Shown here: positions 1-8,272 of the stretch, one piece after another | Numbering within the stretch: the first letter of the stretch is position 1 | Layout of the letters: every line of letters starts with the position of its first letter | Source of the DNA: Bradyrhizobium japonicum USDA 6 | GTDB taxonomy: Bacteria > Pseudomonadota > Alphaproteobacteria > Rhizobiales > Xanthobacteraceae | Assembly (NCBI RefSeq): GCF_000284375.1 | Contig: NC_017249.1 | Coordinates: forward strand, 682,001-746,000 | Direction of reading: 5' to 3' | DNA: 64,000 nt | Made by a program: the position numbers and the translations under genes | The notes under the pieces: generated by a model | Databases searched by the model: none | Told to the model about the DNA's origin: nothing | The model's input: the letters and a program-made list of their open reading frames with translations, nothing else

Positions 1-20
1 CCGCAGACGGCAGAGCCGGA

Positions 21-105
21 GGGTGGGCAAAGCGCAGCGTGCCCACCATGCATCGACGATCGCGGAAGAATGGTGGGCACGGCGCAGTGCGCCTTTGCCC
101 ACCCT
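21..105. repeat. Inverted repeat (REP-like), window start
   Basis: The segment at 21-49 (reads GGGTGGGCAAAGCGCAGCG and on) returns as its near-perfect reverse complement at 70-105, separated by about 20 bases. The arms end in GGTGGGCA/TGCCCACC. It lies downstream of the Ada-like gene and looks like one of the dispersed intergenic palindromes found elsewhere in this window. It could also act as a transcription stop, but there is no T-run. Confidence 0.7.
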
Positions 106-117
106 GCGGCAGCCCGC

Positions 118-1014
118 TCACTGCATCCCCAGCTGCCCGGCCTCCCAGCCCAGCATCGCCTGCTTGCGGGTGATGCCCCAGTGATAGCCGGTGAGCGTGC
201 CGCTCTTGCCGAGCGCGCGGTGGCAGGGCACGACGAACGAGACCGGGTTCTTGCCGACAGCAGCGCCGACGGCGCGTGAGGCCTTCGGGCTGTTGATGTT
301 GCAGGCGATGTCGGAATAGGACACCGCGCGACCCATCGGGATCTTCAGCAGCGTCTCCCACACCCGCACCTCGAAATCGGTGCCGATCATGACGACGCGC
401 AACGGCTGGTCCGGCCGCCACAGCTTGGTGTCGAAGATGCGCTGCGCGAGCGGTGCGGTGCCTTCGTGATCCTCGACGTAAGTTGCGTTGCGCCATCGCC
501 GCGTCATGTCGGCGAGCGCCACCTTCTCCTCACCGGGATCGGCGAACGCAAGGCCTGACAGGCCGCGGTCGGTGGCGATCACGATCGCCGTGCCGAAGGG
601 CGAGGGATGGAAGCCATAGCGCAGCGTCAGACCCGCGCCGCCGTTCTTCCATTCGCCGGGCGACATCGCTTCATGGGTGACGAACAGATCGTGCAGCCGG
701 CCCGGTCCTGAAAGACCCGAGTCGAGCGCGGCATCGAGAATGCTCGCGGAGTCCCGCAACAGTGCCTTGGCGTGATCGAGCGTCAGCGCCTGCATGAACG
801 CCTTCGGCGTGATCGAGGCCCAGCGACGGAACAGATGGTGCAGCTCATCCGGCGTGACACCCGCCGCATCCGCCATCGCTTCGATGGCCGGCTGGGTGCG
901 CCAGTTCTCCGAGATGAACGCGATCGCCCGACGCACGGAGTCGTAATCGCGCAACGCGGCGTTCTGGGAGCCCGGCTTGGCCAGGCGCTGGTCATTTATG
1001 GCGAGTGTCATCAT
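118..1014 (-). CDS. AraC-type / methylated-DNA--protein-cysteine methyltransferase fusion (Ada-like)
   Basis: Suicide repair protein that transfers alkyl groups from O6-alkylguanine in DNA to its own cysteine. In 298 residues it carries an AraC-type helix-turn-helix region (about 25-105), then a ribonuclease-like methyltransferase domain, and a C-terminal DNA-binding domain with the acceptor motif VPCHR (Cys264). E. coli Ada is about 354 residues and has an extra N-terminal zinc domain whose Cys38 takes methyl groups from phosphotriesters. That domain is absent here, so the usual switch that turns Ada into an activator cannot operate in the same way. Two adjacent ATG codons open the frame and no strong ribosome-binding site separates them. 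It stands alone on the minus strand. Confidence 0.88.
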   Translation of the reverse strand: MMTLAINDQRLAKPGSQNAALRDYDSVRRAIAFISENWRTQPAIEAMADAAGVTPDELHHLFRRWASITPKAFMQALTLDHAKALLRDSASILDAALDSGLSGPGRLHDLFVTHEAMSPGEWKNGGAGLTLRYGFHPSPFGTAIVIATDRGLSGLAFADPGEEKVALADMTRRWRNATYVEDHEGTAPLAQRIFDTKLWRPDQPLRVVMIGTDFEVRVWETLLKIPMGRAVSYSDIACNINSPKASRAVGAAVGKNPVSFVVPCHRALGKSGTLTGYHWGITRKQAMLGWEAGQLGMQ

Positions 1015-1069
1015 GCGTGGAAATGTAGGCGTGGCGCCGGGCCGAAACCACCCGATTTCCGATCCGGAC

Positions 1070-1588
1070 TCAGGAGATCGGGTTGTAGGTCGGGCCGCGC
1101 TTGGCGGCGTTCAAAGCCTCAGCCAAGCCTTTATAAAAACTTGCCTTTTCGTCCGGACCGAGGAAGCGGGCGATCTGGATCTGGTGGCCGCGCGAGATCA
1201 GATAGAGATGCTCGATGCCAAAATCCTCGTCGACCTCCATGTCGAGGCGGACCCAGAGCGGATTGAATGTCCATTCGGCGACCTGGCCGCGATGACTGAC
1301 GCGCCGCACCCGCAGCTCCGACGTCGTGACCGAGATCTCCTCGCGCGCCCGCGCCGTGCGGAAATTGGCCTTGAAGGCCCACCAGACGACGAGCACGTCG
1401 AGGCCGAAAAAGCCGAGCACCGGCCAGGCGCCCTTCATCAGGAAGGCGAGCCCGGTGGCGAAGCTCACCGCGCTCAGGAACAGCATCACGGCGAGGAAGC
1501 CGGTGCGGTTCAGTGAGCGGTGCGGTGTCAGCAGTGCGGAGAAGATCTGCACTTCGCTCTCGCGCTCAATTTCGTTGCCTGTGCTCAT
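1070..1588 (-). CDS. DUF2244 domain membrane protein
   Basis: Protein of 172 residues that fits the DUF2244 family of small alphaproteobacterial inner-membrane proteins of unknown role. Two hydrophobic segments (about residues 29-50 and 54-69) form a hairpin near the N-terminus. The remaining soluble part contains the sequence WTFNPLWVRLD and a GHQIQIARFL stretch typical of the family. Its start is only 22 bases from the start of nth on the other strand, so the two divergent genes must share or overlap their promoters. The close divergent pairing is the only context; no enzymatic motif is visible. Confidence 0.75.
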   Translation of the reverse strand: MSTGNEIERESEVQIFSALLTPHRSLNRTGFLAVMLFLSAVSFATGLAFLMKGAWPVLGFFGLDVLVVWWAFKANFRTARAREEISVTTSELRVRRVSHRGQVAEWTFNPLWVRLDMEVDEDFGIEHLYLISRGHQIQIARFLGPDEKASFYKGLAEALNAAKRGPTYNPIS

Positions 1589-1610
1589 CGTCCCTCAGTA
1601 TATCCCGATC

Positions 1611-2378
1611 ATGGCGAAAATCACCCGCAAGCCGGCGCCGCGCAAAGCGTCCGTGCCGAAGAAAGAGGCAAAGGCGATAGTTGCGAAGCCGAAGGCTCCC
1701 GCCAGGAAATCGCTCAAGGCCACAAGACCCAAGTCCACCAAACCTTGGACGCCGGCCGAGATCCACGAGGTCTTCAGCCGTTTCCGCAAGGCCAATCCGG
1801 AGCCGAAAGGCGAGCTCGAGCACGTCAATCCGTTCACGCTGCTGGTCGCGGTGGTGCTGTCGGCGCAGGCCACCGATGCCGGGGTCAACAAGGCGACGCG
1901 CGCATTGTTCGAGATCGCCGACACGCCGCAGAAGATGCTCGACCTCGGCGAGGAACGCTTGCGCGAGTACATCAAGACCATCGGCCTCTATCGCACCAAG
2001 GCCAGGAACGTGATTGCGCTGTCGGCAAAGGTGCTCAGCGAATTCGGCGGCGAGGTGCCGCGCACGCGCGCCGAGATCGAGTCGCTGCCCGGTGCTGGCC
2101 GCAAGACCGCCAACGTGGTGCTCAACATGGCCTTCGGCGAGCACACCATGGCGGTGGACACGCATGTGTTCCGCGTCGGCAACCGCACGGGGCTCGCTCC
2201 CGGCAAGACGCCGCTCGAAGTCGAGCTTGGTCTCGAAAAGGTGATCCCGGCCGAGTTCATGCTGCACGCCCATCATTGGCTGATTCTGCACGGCCGCTAT
2301 ACTTGCCTCGCGCGCAAGCCGCGCTGCGAGGTTTGCCTGATCAACGATCTCTGCCGATGGCCGGAGAAGACGGTGTGA
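1611..2378 (+). CDS. nth: Endonuclease III (DNA glycosylase/AP lyase)
   Basis: Base-excision repair enzyme that removes oxidised pyrimidines and nicks abasic sites. The 255-residue protein has a basic, Ala/Lys-rich N-terminal tail of about 45 residues, then the helix-hairpin-helix with the catalytic lysine (LPGAGRKTANVV), the catalytic aspartate in VDTHVFRV, and a C-terminal [4Fe-4S] site with spacing C-X6-C-X2-C-X5-C, which is the family signature. The ATG at 1611 gives a normal size for the family; the frame stays open upstream but that part lies antisense to DUF2244. The lysine-rich tail is longer than in E. coli (211 residues in total) and is common in rhizobia. Confidence 0.95.
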   Translation: MAKITRKPAPRKASVPKKEAKAIVAKPKAPARKSLKATRPKSTKPWTPAEIHEVFSRFRKANPEPKGELEHVNPFTLLVAVVLSAQATDAGVNKATRALFEIADTPQKMLDLGEERLREYIKTIGLYRTKARNVIALSAKVLSEFGGEVPRTRAEIESLPGAGRKTANVVLNMAFGEHTMAVDTHVFRVGNRTGLAPGKTPLEVELGLEKVIPAEFMLHAHHWLILHGRYTCLARKPRCEVCLINDLCRWPEKTV

Positions 2379-2391
2379 GGTGGAGGCCTCC

Positions 2392-2431
2392 GTCATTCCG
2401 GGTCTGGTCCTTCGGACCATCCCGGAATGAC
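2392..2431. repeat. 40-bp near-perfect palindrome between nth and emrA
   Basis: The arms GTCATTCCGGG and CCCGGAATGAC enclose a second stem, TGGTCC/GGACCA, around a TTC loop, with a single-base indel. It sits 13 bases after the nth stop and could terminate nth transcription. The same 'cattccggg' palindrome is a familiar Bradyrhizobium intergenic repeat. Confidence 0.7.
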
Positions 2432-2473
2432 AATGGTGAGATTCGTGTTTGAACAAGTGGTTTGGGGTCATCC

Positions 2474-3616
2474 GTGAGTCAACAAGAACAGATCGCACCG
2501 CCACCTGCTGCCGCTCCTCCCGCTCCAATCGCGCCGCCCAAGCCAACGCAGCCGCCAGCCAGCTCGTTGTGGAGCCGGCTCGCGATCCCGTTGTTCGCCG
2601 TCATCGTCGCGCTCGCTTTCGTCGCACTGGCGACGCTGCGCTTCGACGAATGGGTCGGCAACGCCGTGGTCCAGACCACCAACGACGCCTATGTGCGCGC
2701 CGATCTGACGCGGCTTGCAAGCCGCGTCTCCGGCGAAGTGCTGACCGTCGGGGTGACCGACTTCCAGCGCGTCAAGGCCGGCGATCTCCTGATCCAGATC
2801 GATCCCGCCGACTACCAGGCCCAGGTCGCGCAGTCCGAGGCCGCTGTCGCCGCCGCGCAAGCCGTGCTCGACAATCTGAGCAACCAGATCGAGCTACAAT
2901 ATGCGACCATCGCGCAGGCGCAGGCCGCGCAGCTGTCCGCGGAAGCATTGGAAGTCGAGGCCCGGCAGGAGCAGGATCGCCAGAAATCGCTGACGCAGAC
3001 GGAAGCCGGCACGCGGCAGCGGCTGGAACAGGCCGTCGCGGGCTATGCGAAGGCGCAGGCCGACGTGCGTGCCAGTCGCGCCGTCATCGCCGCGCAGCAG
3101 CATCAACTCGAAGTTCTGCAGGGCACCAAGAAGCAGCGCGCCGCCGATGTCGCGGCGGCCAAGGCGACGCTGGCGAGCGCGAAGCTGAAGCTCGGCTATA
3201 CCAGGATCACCGCGCCGTTCGACGGCGTCGTCGGCGAGCGCCAGGTGCAGCCCGGCGACTACGTCAACATCGGCACCAACCTCATCAACGTGGTGCCGCT
3301 GCCGAAGGTCTATGTGATCGCGAACTACAAGGAGACTCAGCTCACTCATGTCGCGCCGGGACAGCCGGTCGAGATCACCGTCGATGGCTTCCCGCGCGAG
3401 AAGCTGCGCGGCAAGGTCGAGCGCATAGCGCCCGCGACCGGCGCCCAAGTGGCCCTGCTGCCGCCGGACAATGCGACCGGCAATTTCACCAAGGTCGTGC
3501 AGCGCATTCCCGTGCGCATCCAGTTCGACGACAATCAGCCGCTGCTGGCGCGGCTGGTGCCGGGCATGTCGGTCGTTACCAGCATCGACACGAAGGCCGC
3601 GAATGGCGGAAAATGA
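2474..3616 (+). CDS. HlyD-family membrane-fusion protein (EmrA-like)
   Basis: Periplasmic adaptor of a tripartite or two-part drug efflux pump. The 380-residue protein has a proline/alanine-rich cytoplasmic tail, one membrane anchor (about residues 35-55), a lipoyl half-motif near VSGEVLTVGV, a long Ala/Gln/Glu-rich coiled-coil hairpin (about 110-235), the second lipoyl half TRITAPFDGVVGERQVQPGD, and beta-barrel and membrane-proximal domains with VPGMSVV near the end. GTG at 2474 is preferred because GGGG lies 6 bases upstream; a TTG at 2462 in the same frame is the alternative. It overlaps the following MFS gene by 14 bases, so the two are translationally coupled. Confidence 0.9.
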   Translation: MSQQEQIAPPPAAAPPAPIAPPKPTQPPASSLWSRLAIPLFAVIVALAFVALATLRFDEWVGNAVVQTTNDAYVRADLTRLASRVSGEVLTVGVTDFQRVKAGDLLIQIDPADYQAQVAQSEAAVAAAQAVLDNLSNQIELQYATIAQAQAAQLSAEALEVEARQEQDRQKSLTQTEAGTRQRLEQAVAGYAKAQADVRASRAVIAAQQHQLEVLQGTKKQRAADVAAAKATLASAKLKLGYTRITAPFDGVVGERQVQPGDYVNIGTNLINVVPLPKVYVIANYKETQLTHVAPGQPVEITVDGFPREKLRGKVERIAPATGAQVALLPPDNATGNFTKVVQRIPVRIQFDDNQPLLARLVPGMSVVTSIDTKAANGGK

Positions 3617-5231
3617 CGATGCCGGCCACGGACCTCTCTCGCGCGGCGGCATCGCGCCGCAGCCCTTGTTTGCCGTGGCGGCGGTGCTGCTCGGCTCGTT
3701 CCTCGCCAATTTCGACAGCCGGCTGACCACGGTCGGCCTCCCGGACCTGCGCGGTGCGTTCTCGCTCTCGTTCGATGAGGGCGCCTGGCTTTCGACCGCT
3801 GGCATCGGCTCGCAGATCCTGATTGCGCCGGCGGTGGCGTGGCTAGCGACCGTGTTCGGCCTGCGCCGCGTGCTCGGCATTCCGAGCCTCGTCTACGCCG
3901 CGGTGTCGCTGATCATTCCCTTCGTGCACGATTATCCGACGCTGCTCGCGCTCAGCGTCGTGCATGGCCTGCTGCTCGGCACCTTCGTGCCTGCGACGCT
4001 CATGATCGTGTTACGAAACCTGCCGATCCGATGGTGGGTGCCGGCGATCTCGCTCTATTCGATCAGGGTCGGCTTTGCGCTGGATACGTCGAGCTCCCTG
4101 GTCGGCTTCTATGTCGACCATCTCGGCTGGCAATGGCTGTACTGGCAGAGCGTCGTGATCGCGCCCTTGATGGGCCTGATGGTTTATCTGGGCACGCCGA
4201 GCGAGCCGGTGAACCGTGCGCTGCTGCGCGAGGCCGATTGGGGCGGCATGCTGCTGCTCGGCGCCGCGGTCTCGATGATCTATGCCGGCCTCGATCAGGG
4301 CAATCGCCTGGACTGGCTCGGCTCCGGCACGGTGATGGCGCTGCTCGTCAGCGGTGTGGTGCTGTTCGCAGGCTTCCTCGTCAACGAGTCGCTGGTGCGG
4401 CAGCCCTGGGCGCATGTCAACGTGCTGTTCTCGCGCAATGTCGGGTTGGGGCTGGTCCTGATCCTGCTCTACACGCTGACCAGCCTCTCGAACTCGTCGC
4501 TGGTGCCGAACTTCCTCGGCAATGTCGTTCTGCTCCGGCCGGAGCAGAGTGGGATGTTGCTGCTCACCTATGGCGCGCTGCCGATGTTCGTGCTGGTGCC
4601 GATCTCGATCTGGCTGCTGCGGCATTTCGATACGCGGTTCGTCGTAGTGCTGGGCTTTGCCTGCTTTGCTGCGGCCAATCTCTGGGGCACGCAGCTCAGC
4701 CATGTCTGGGCGCGCGAGGACTTCACCGGCATCGTGCTGCTCCAGGCGGTCGGGCAGTCGCTGCTCCTGCTGCCGATCATCATCACGCTGCTGTCGAACG
4801 CCGATCCGAGCCGCGCCACCTCTTTTGCCGCCTACATCCAGATCATGCGGCTCGGCGGTGCGGAGATCGGCATCGCGCTGATGGGAACGTGGCTGCGCGT
4901 GCGCGAGCAGGTCCATTCCTTCTATCTCGGCCAGAACCTTGTGGTCGGCGATGCCGATGTGGTGGGTAGGCTCAAGCAGCTCGCCGATTACTTCGCAGCC
5001 CATGGCACCGGTCTGGCGCAGGCGCGCGCGGTCGGCACGCTCGCGGATCTGGTGCAGCGCGAGGCCAATGTGCTCGCCTATATCGACGGCTTCTGGCTGT
5101 GCTTCTGGCTCGCGATCGCCGCGCTCGGGGTCGTCGCGCTAATCACCCGGGCGCGCCCGGGCCCGTTCACGCCAGCGCCGTTCGGCTTCGCCAAGCTGCT
5201 GCTGCGCAAATGCGGGGCGCAGGTGAACTGA
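3603..5231 (+). CDS. MFS efflux transporter, DHA2 / EmrB-QacA type
   Basis: Inner-membrane proton-driven drug exporter, partner of the adjacent EmrA-like adaptor. The 542-residue protein has the size and about 14 hydrophobic segments of the DHA2 subfamily. The N-terminal segment LLGSFLANFDSRLTTVGLPDL corresponds to the first membrane helix with its conserved Asn/Asp, and SFDEGAWLSTAG to the loop after it, both typical of EmrB. The start ATG at 3603 lies inside the end of the adaptor gene, a 14-base overlap. The gene order adaptor then transporter and the overlap match emrAB. The substrate cannot be read from the sequence. A short hairpin at 5233-5256 follows. Confidence 0.9.
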   Translation: MAENDDAGHGPLSRGGIAPQPLFAVAAVLLGSFLANFDSRLTTVGLPDLRGAFSLSFDEGAWLSTAGIGSQILIAPAVAWLATVFGLRRVLGIPSLVYAAVSLIIPFVHDYPTLLALSVVHGLLLGTFVPATLMIVLRNLPIRWWVPAISLYSIRVGFALDTSSSLVGFYVDHLGWQWLYWQSVVIAPLMGLMVYLGTPSEPVNRALLREADWGGMLLLGAAVSMIYAGLDQGNRLDWLGSGTVMALLVSGVVLFAGFLVNESLVRQPWAHVNVLFSRNVGLGLVLILLYTLTSLSNSSLVPNFLGNVVLLRPEQSGMLLLTYGALPMFVLVPISIWLLRHFDTRFVVVLGFACFAAANLWGTQLSHVWAREDFTGIVLLQAVGQSLLLLPIIITLLSNADPSRATSFAAYIQIMRLGGAEIGIALMGTWLRVREQVHSFYLGQNLVVGDADVVGRLKQLADYFAAHGTGLAQARAVGTLADLVQREANVLAYIDGFWLCFWLAIAALGVVALITRARPGPFTPAPFGFAKLLLRKCGAQVN

Positions 5232-5232
5232 C

Positions 5233-5256
5233 AGGTGAGCCGAGAGAGGTCTCACC
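5233..5256. terminator. Possible bidirectional terminator between convergent genes
   Basis: GGTGAG at 5233-5238 pairs with CTCACC at 5251-5256 in the 20-base gap between the convergent MFS and EI24 genes. The stem is short and has no T-run, so this is tentative. Confidence 0.3.
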
Positions 5257-5992
5257 GCATCTGCCGCGCCGGCTCGATCAGCTCGGGTCGCGGTCCCGAC
5301 AGGCGCTTGTGCATGTGGACCATGAACGCCATGCCGAAGATCGGCGTCGCCAGATTGACGATCGGGATCGAGACGAAGGCCGCAATGAAAAGGCCGGCGG
5401 TGAAGATGGTCGCAGCATTGTCGCGCCGCATCGCCTTGGCTTCCTCCGGCGAGCGGAAGCGCATCGCGGCGAGCTCGAAATATTCGCGCCCGAGCAGCCA
5501 GGCGGCGGCGACGAAGAAGATCAGGAATCCGGCACCGGCGAACAGGACCAGTGGCAAGGCCACCAGATAGACTACGATCGTCAGCAGCGCGGTCTTGACG
5601 CCCTCGTAGATCGCCTGGCTGAACGGCAGCGCAGCGCCCGGCCGCTCGGCGGGATAGTGCTCGCGCTCGACGATGTCGGCGACGTCGTCGACGAACAGGC
5701 TCGCCACCAGCGAGGTGATCGCAGGCATCAGGAACACGCCGCCGAACACGACGCCGAGGCCCGCCGCGATCGAGACGATCCAGGCGAGGACCTCGAGCGA
5801 GGAATGCCAGCTCGGCCCGAGCAGGCCTTCCAGCCAGACCTCGCCATAGGTCGCAAACCAGCTCAGCAGCCGCTGCAAGCCGACCGCCAGCACGATGATC
5901 AGCACCAGTGCGAGCCCAATCGAACGCCACAGGATCGAGCGCATCGGCGGCGAGATCAATTGCGACAGCGCCTTGACGGCGGCATCCAGCAT
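5252..5992 (-). CDS. EI24/CysZ-family membrane protein
   Basis: Multi-pass inner-membrane protein of 246 residues with about five or six hydrophobic segments and the layout of the EI24 / CysZ family, whose best-known member is a sulfate permease in enterics. Recognisable family features are the FVDDVADIVEREHYP stretch after the second helix and an AWLLGREYFELAAMRF segment. ATG at 5992 is chosen because GAGAGG stands 6-7 bases upstream; an in-frame ATG at 6016 would add eight residues. No sulfate-assimilation gene is adjacent, so a role in sulfate uptake is only the family default. Confidence 0.75.
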   Translation of the reverse strand: MLDAAVKALSQLISPPMRSILWRSIGLALVLIIVLAVGLQRLLSWFATYGEVWLEGLLGPSWHSSLEVLAWIVSIAAGLGVVFGGVFLMPAITSLVASLFVDDVADIVEREHYPAERPGAALPFSQAIYEGVKTALLTIVVYLVALPLVLFAGAGFLIFFVAAAWLLGREYFELAAMRFRSPEEAKAMRRDNAATIFTAGLFIAAFVSIPIVNLATPIFGMAFMVHMHKRLSGPRPELIEPARQMR

Positions 5993-6179
5993 CGAAGTAC
6001 CTCTCAGAAAAACCACCCGCGAGAGGTAGACATGCCCGGAAGGTTCGACAAGAGGCCGAGCCTTCCGGGACAGATTGCCGCGCCTGGAGCTTCGGTTCTG
6101 AGTGAATCAGAACCGAAGCTCGGGGCTCTTGTCTTGAGGCGTCTTCTTGGCGCGAGCAGCCACTTTGCTTGAAGACGCT

Positions 6180-8207
6180 CTAGCTCACCCTGATGACGAG
6201 GGCGTAGTTCTGCGGCGCGACCGCGATGGAATGGGCGATGACCGATATCACGGCTTCGCCGGGCGGCAGGTTTTCGAAGATGACCTGCTCGACATTGTTC
6301 CGGCGGTCGAAGTCCTTCGAGCCGGGCGGCATGTTGCCATGGCGTTCCTGCTTGTTGGCCACCACGACGAGATCGAGGTCGCTTTGCAGGCCTTCGCCGG
6401 GCGGATCGGTCCAGACCAGCGTGACCTTCAGGCGGCTGCTTCCCGCCGGTATCGTGACCGTGCGGTCTTCGCGGTCGCCGGCGTCCAGCTTCTTCTTCTC
6501 GTCGAAGAACTGCAGCTCTTCGTTCGCGGCATGGGGGCCGACCACGGCCTGAACGTCGACCCGGCCGAAGCCCTGGCTGTTGTTCGCGACGGACCCGGCC
6601 TCCGACGGATGGTATTGTCCGGCAAGACTGCGCGCTCCGTTGATGATGAGCGCCTTGAGCAGTGCGGCGCTCGGCGACTTCAGTCCCTGGCTTTTCCTCA
6701 GGAACGCCCGGATCACCGCGACGGACCCGGCCACCAGCGGTGTCGCCATGCTGGTACCGCCCTCGAACATGTAGAGCGGGTCTTGCGAGAGCTTCCATCC
6801 CTTCGATTTCGTGGCGCGGGATCGGGTTGACAGAATGAACGATCCTGGCGCCACGACGTCGGGCTTGATGCGTTCGTCGTTGGTGGGTCCGCGGCTGCTG
6901 AACGCCACCATCCCTTCGGGATTGTTTGCCACACGATCGGAGCTGATCGGCGTGGCCGGAAAATCGTCTGGCCATGCCCTGCCGTAGGTCATGGCCTCGT
7001 TGGGACGATTGTTCTCGCAGGCGCCGATGGTGAGGCAGTTCTTGGCCGTCCCCGGCGGCGTCACGGAGTTGGGGTCGACCTGGCCATTGCCATCCTTGTC
7101 GCTGCCCTCATTTCCGGCGGCGAAGCAGATCAGCATGTCGCGGTGCGCGTAGACGAACGTGTCGAGCTCGTTGGCTTGCGAGTCATACACGCCGAAATTT
7201 CCGACGCTGCCCCAGGAGTTGGAATGGATTCGCGCCTTGTCCGTCTTGTAGGGCGGGCCGAACAGCGCGTCGAGGCTGTCGGGCAGGCCGCCGAGATTGC
7301 CGCCGCTGTCGAGCACGGATTGCAGAACCAGCTTGGCGCCGGGAGCCGTGCCGCGGATCGGCCCGTCACTTTTCGATACACCGTCGCCGAGGGCAGAGCC
7401 CGCGACATGGGTGCCGTGACCATCAGGATCGTCTTTGCGCCCGGGCCGCCCGAGCCCGTAGAGCTTCTTGACGCGCCCCTTGAAGGCCGGGTGCGTGTTC
7501 GTGGTCGATCCCTTGTCGAAACCGGTATCGGCGATCGCGATGATCTCGCCGGCGCCTTCGCCGCCATTGCTCGGCGTCGCCGCGGGAACGCGAAGAATGC
7601 CCCGCGCGATGTTGTTGAGCAGCTTGCGGGGAAAGACCTTCTCGACGCTGCGCACCTCGTCGAGCGCCGCGACGTCGGCAAGACGGCGCATCTTCAGCGT
7701 CACGCGCACCTTGGTGGTGCCCGGGACGACGTCGTCGAGCTGCACATGCGCCGCTTCCGCGATCTTCTTCGCGGCGGCCTTCACGCCGACATTGCGGTGG
7801 AGCATGACGTCGACGGTCACGCTGGTGCGGTCGAGCGCCGCCGGCCTTGCCGCAAGCGCGCGCGCCGCGGCGACGCCTCCCGGTTGGGTGTCCAGGTTGC
7901 GCAGTGCCGGCGCGATCTTCACGATGCCCGGGTAGAGGTCTGCCCATGTCACGAACGGCAGTTTCCGCACCTTGTCGAGCCCGGCCGCCGGAAAGTGACA
8001 GATGACTGCGCTGCCCGGGACGGCTTCCAGGATCTCGGCGCCGGCCTTGGCGAGTTGTTCTCTGCGCTCGGCGTTGAGCGGCTGGTTGGTCTGCACGATG
8101 ATGTAGTCGGATTCCTTCGCATTCGCATGATCCAGCGACAGCGCCGCGCGTTCCGCGTGCGGAGCCGAAGGATCGATCGTGATGCCGTTGATCGTGATCT
8201 GCGCCAT
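6180..8207 (-). CDS. Subtilisin-family (S8) serine peptidase, no signal peptide
   Basis: Serine endopeptidase of 675 residues. The catalytic triad is complete: Asp227 in IADTGFD, His264 in DGHGTHVAG and Ser486 in GGTSMATP, with oxyanion Asn366 in AAGNEGSD. About 210 residues precede the catalytic domain; they hold two repeated alpha/beta-like stretches that could act as an inhibitory prodomain. After the catalytic domain comes a beta-rich C-terminal domain (about 560-675) like the jelly-roll of KP43-type subtilases. No signal peptide or Tat motif is visible at the N-terminus, so the protein appears cytoplasmic or exported by another route. GGGAGAGGGG upstream of ATG 8207 sets the start. It follows the phosphorylase-like gene by 65 bases on the same strand. 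Confidence 0.9.
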   Translation of the reverse strand: MAQITINGITIDPSAPHAERAALSLDHANAKESDYIIVQTNQPLNAERREQLAKAGAEILEAVPGSAVICHFPAAGLDKVRKLPFVTWADLYPGIVKIAPALRNLDTQPGGVAAARALAARPAALDRTSVTVDVMLHRNVGVKAAAKKIAEAAHVQLDDVVPGTTKVRVTLKMRRLADVAALDEVRSVEKVFPRKLLNNIARGILRVPAATPSNGGEGAGEIIAIADTGFDKGSTTNTHPAFKGRVKKLYGLGRPGRKDDPDGHGTHVAGSALGDGVSKSDGPIRGTAPGAKLVLQSVLDSGGNLGGLPDSLDALFGPPYKTDKARIHSNSWGSVGNFGVYDSQANELDTFVYAHRDMLICFAAGNEGSDKDGNGQVDPNSVTPPGTAKNCLTIGACENNRPNEAMTYGRAWPDDFPATPISSDRVANNPEGMVAFSSRGPTNDERIKPDVVAPGSFILSTRSRATKSKGWKLSQDPLYMFEGGTSMATPLVAGSVAVIRAFLRKSQGLKSPSAALLKALIINGARSLAGQYHPSEAGSVANNSQGFGRVDVQAVVGPHAANEELQFFDEKKKLDAGDREDRTVTIPAGSSRLKVTLVWTDPPGEGLQSDLDLVVVANKQERHGNMPPGSKDFDRRNNVEQVIFENLPPGEAVISVIAHSIAVAPQNYALVIRVS

Positions 8208-8272
8208 GGCCGTTCCCCTCTCCCTGATTGATCGTCCGTCCTTTGTCGTCTGCGCCGGCCGGATCGCTCGGC

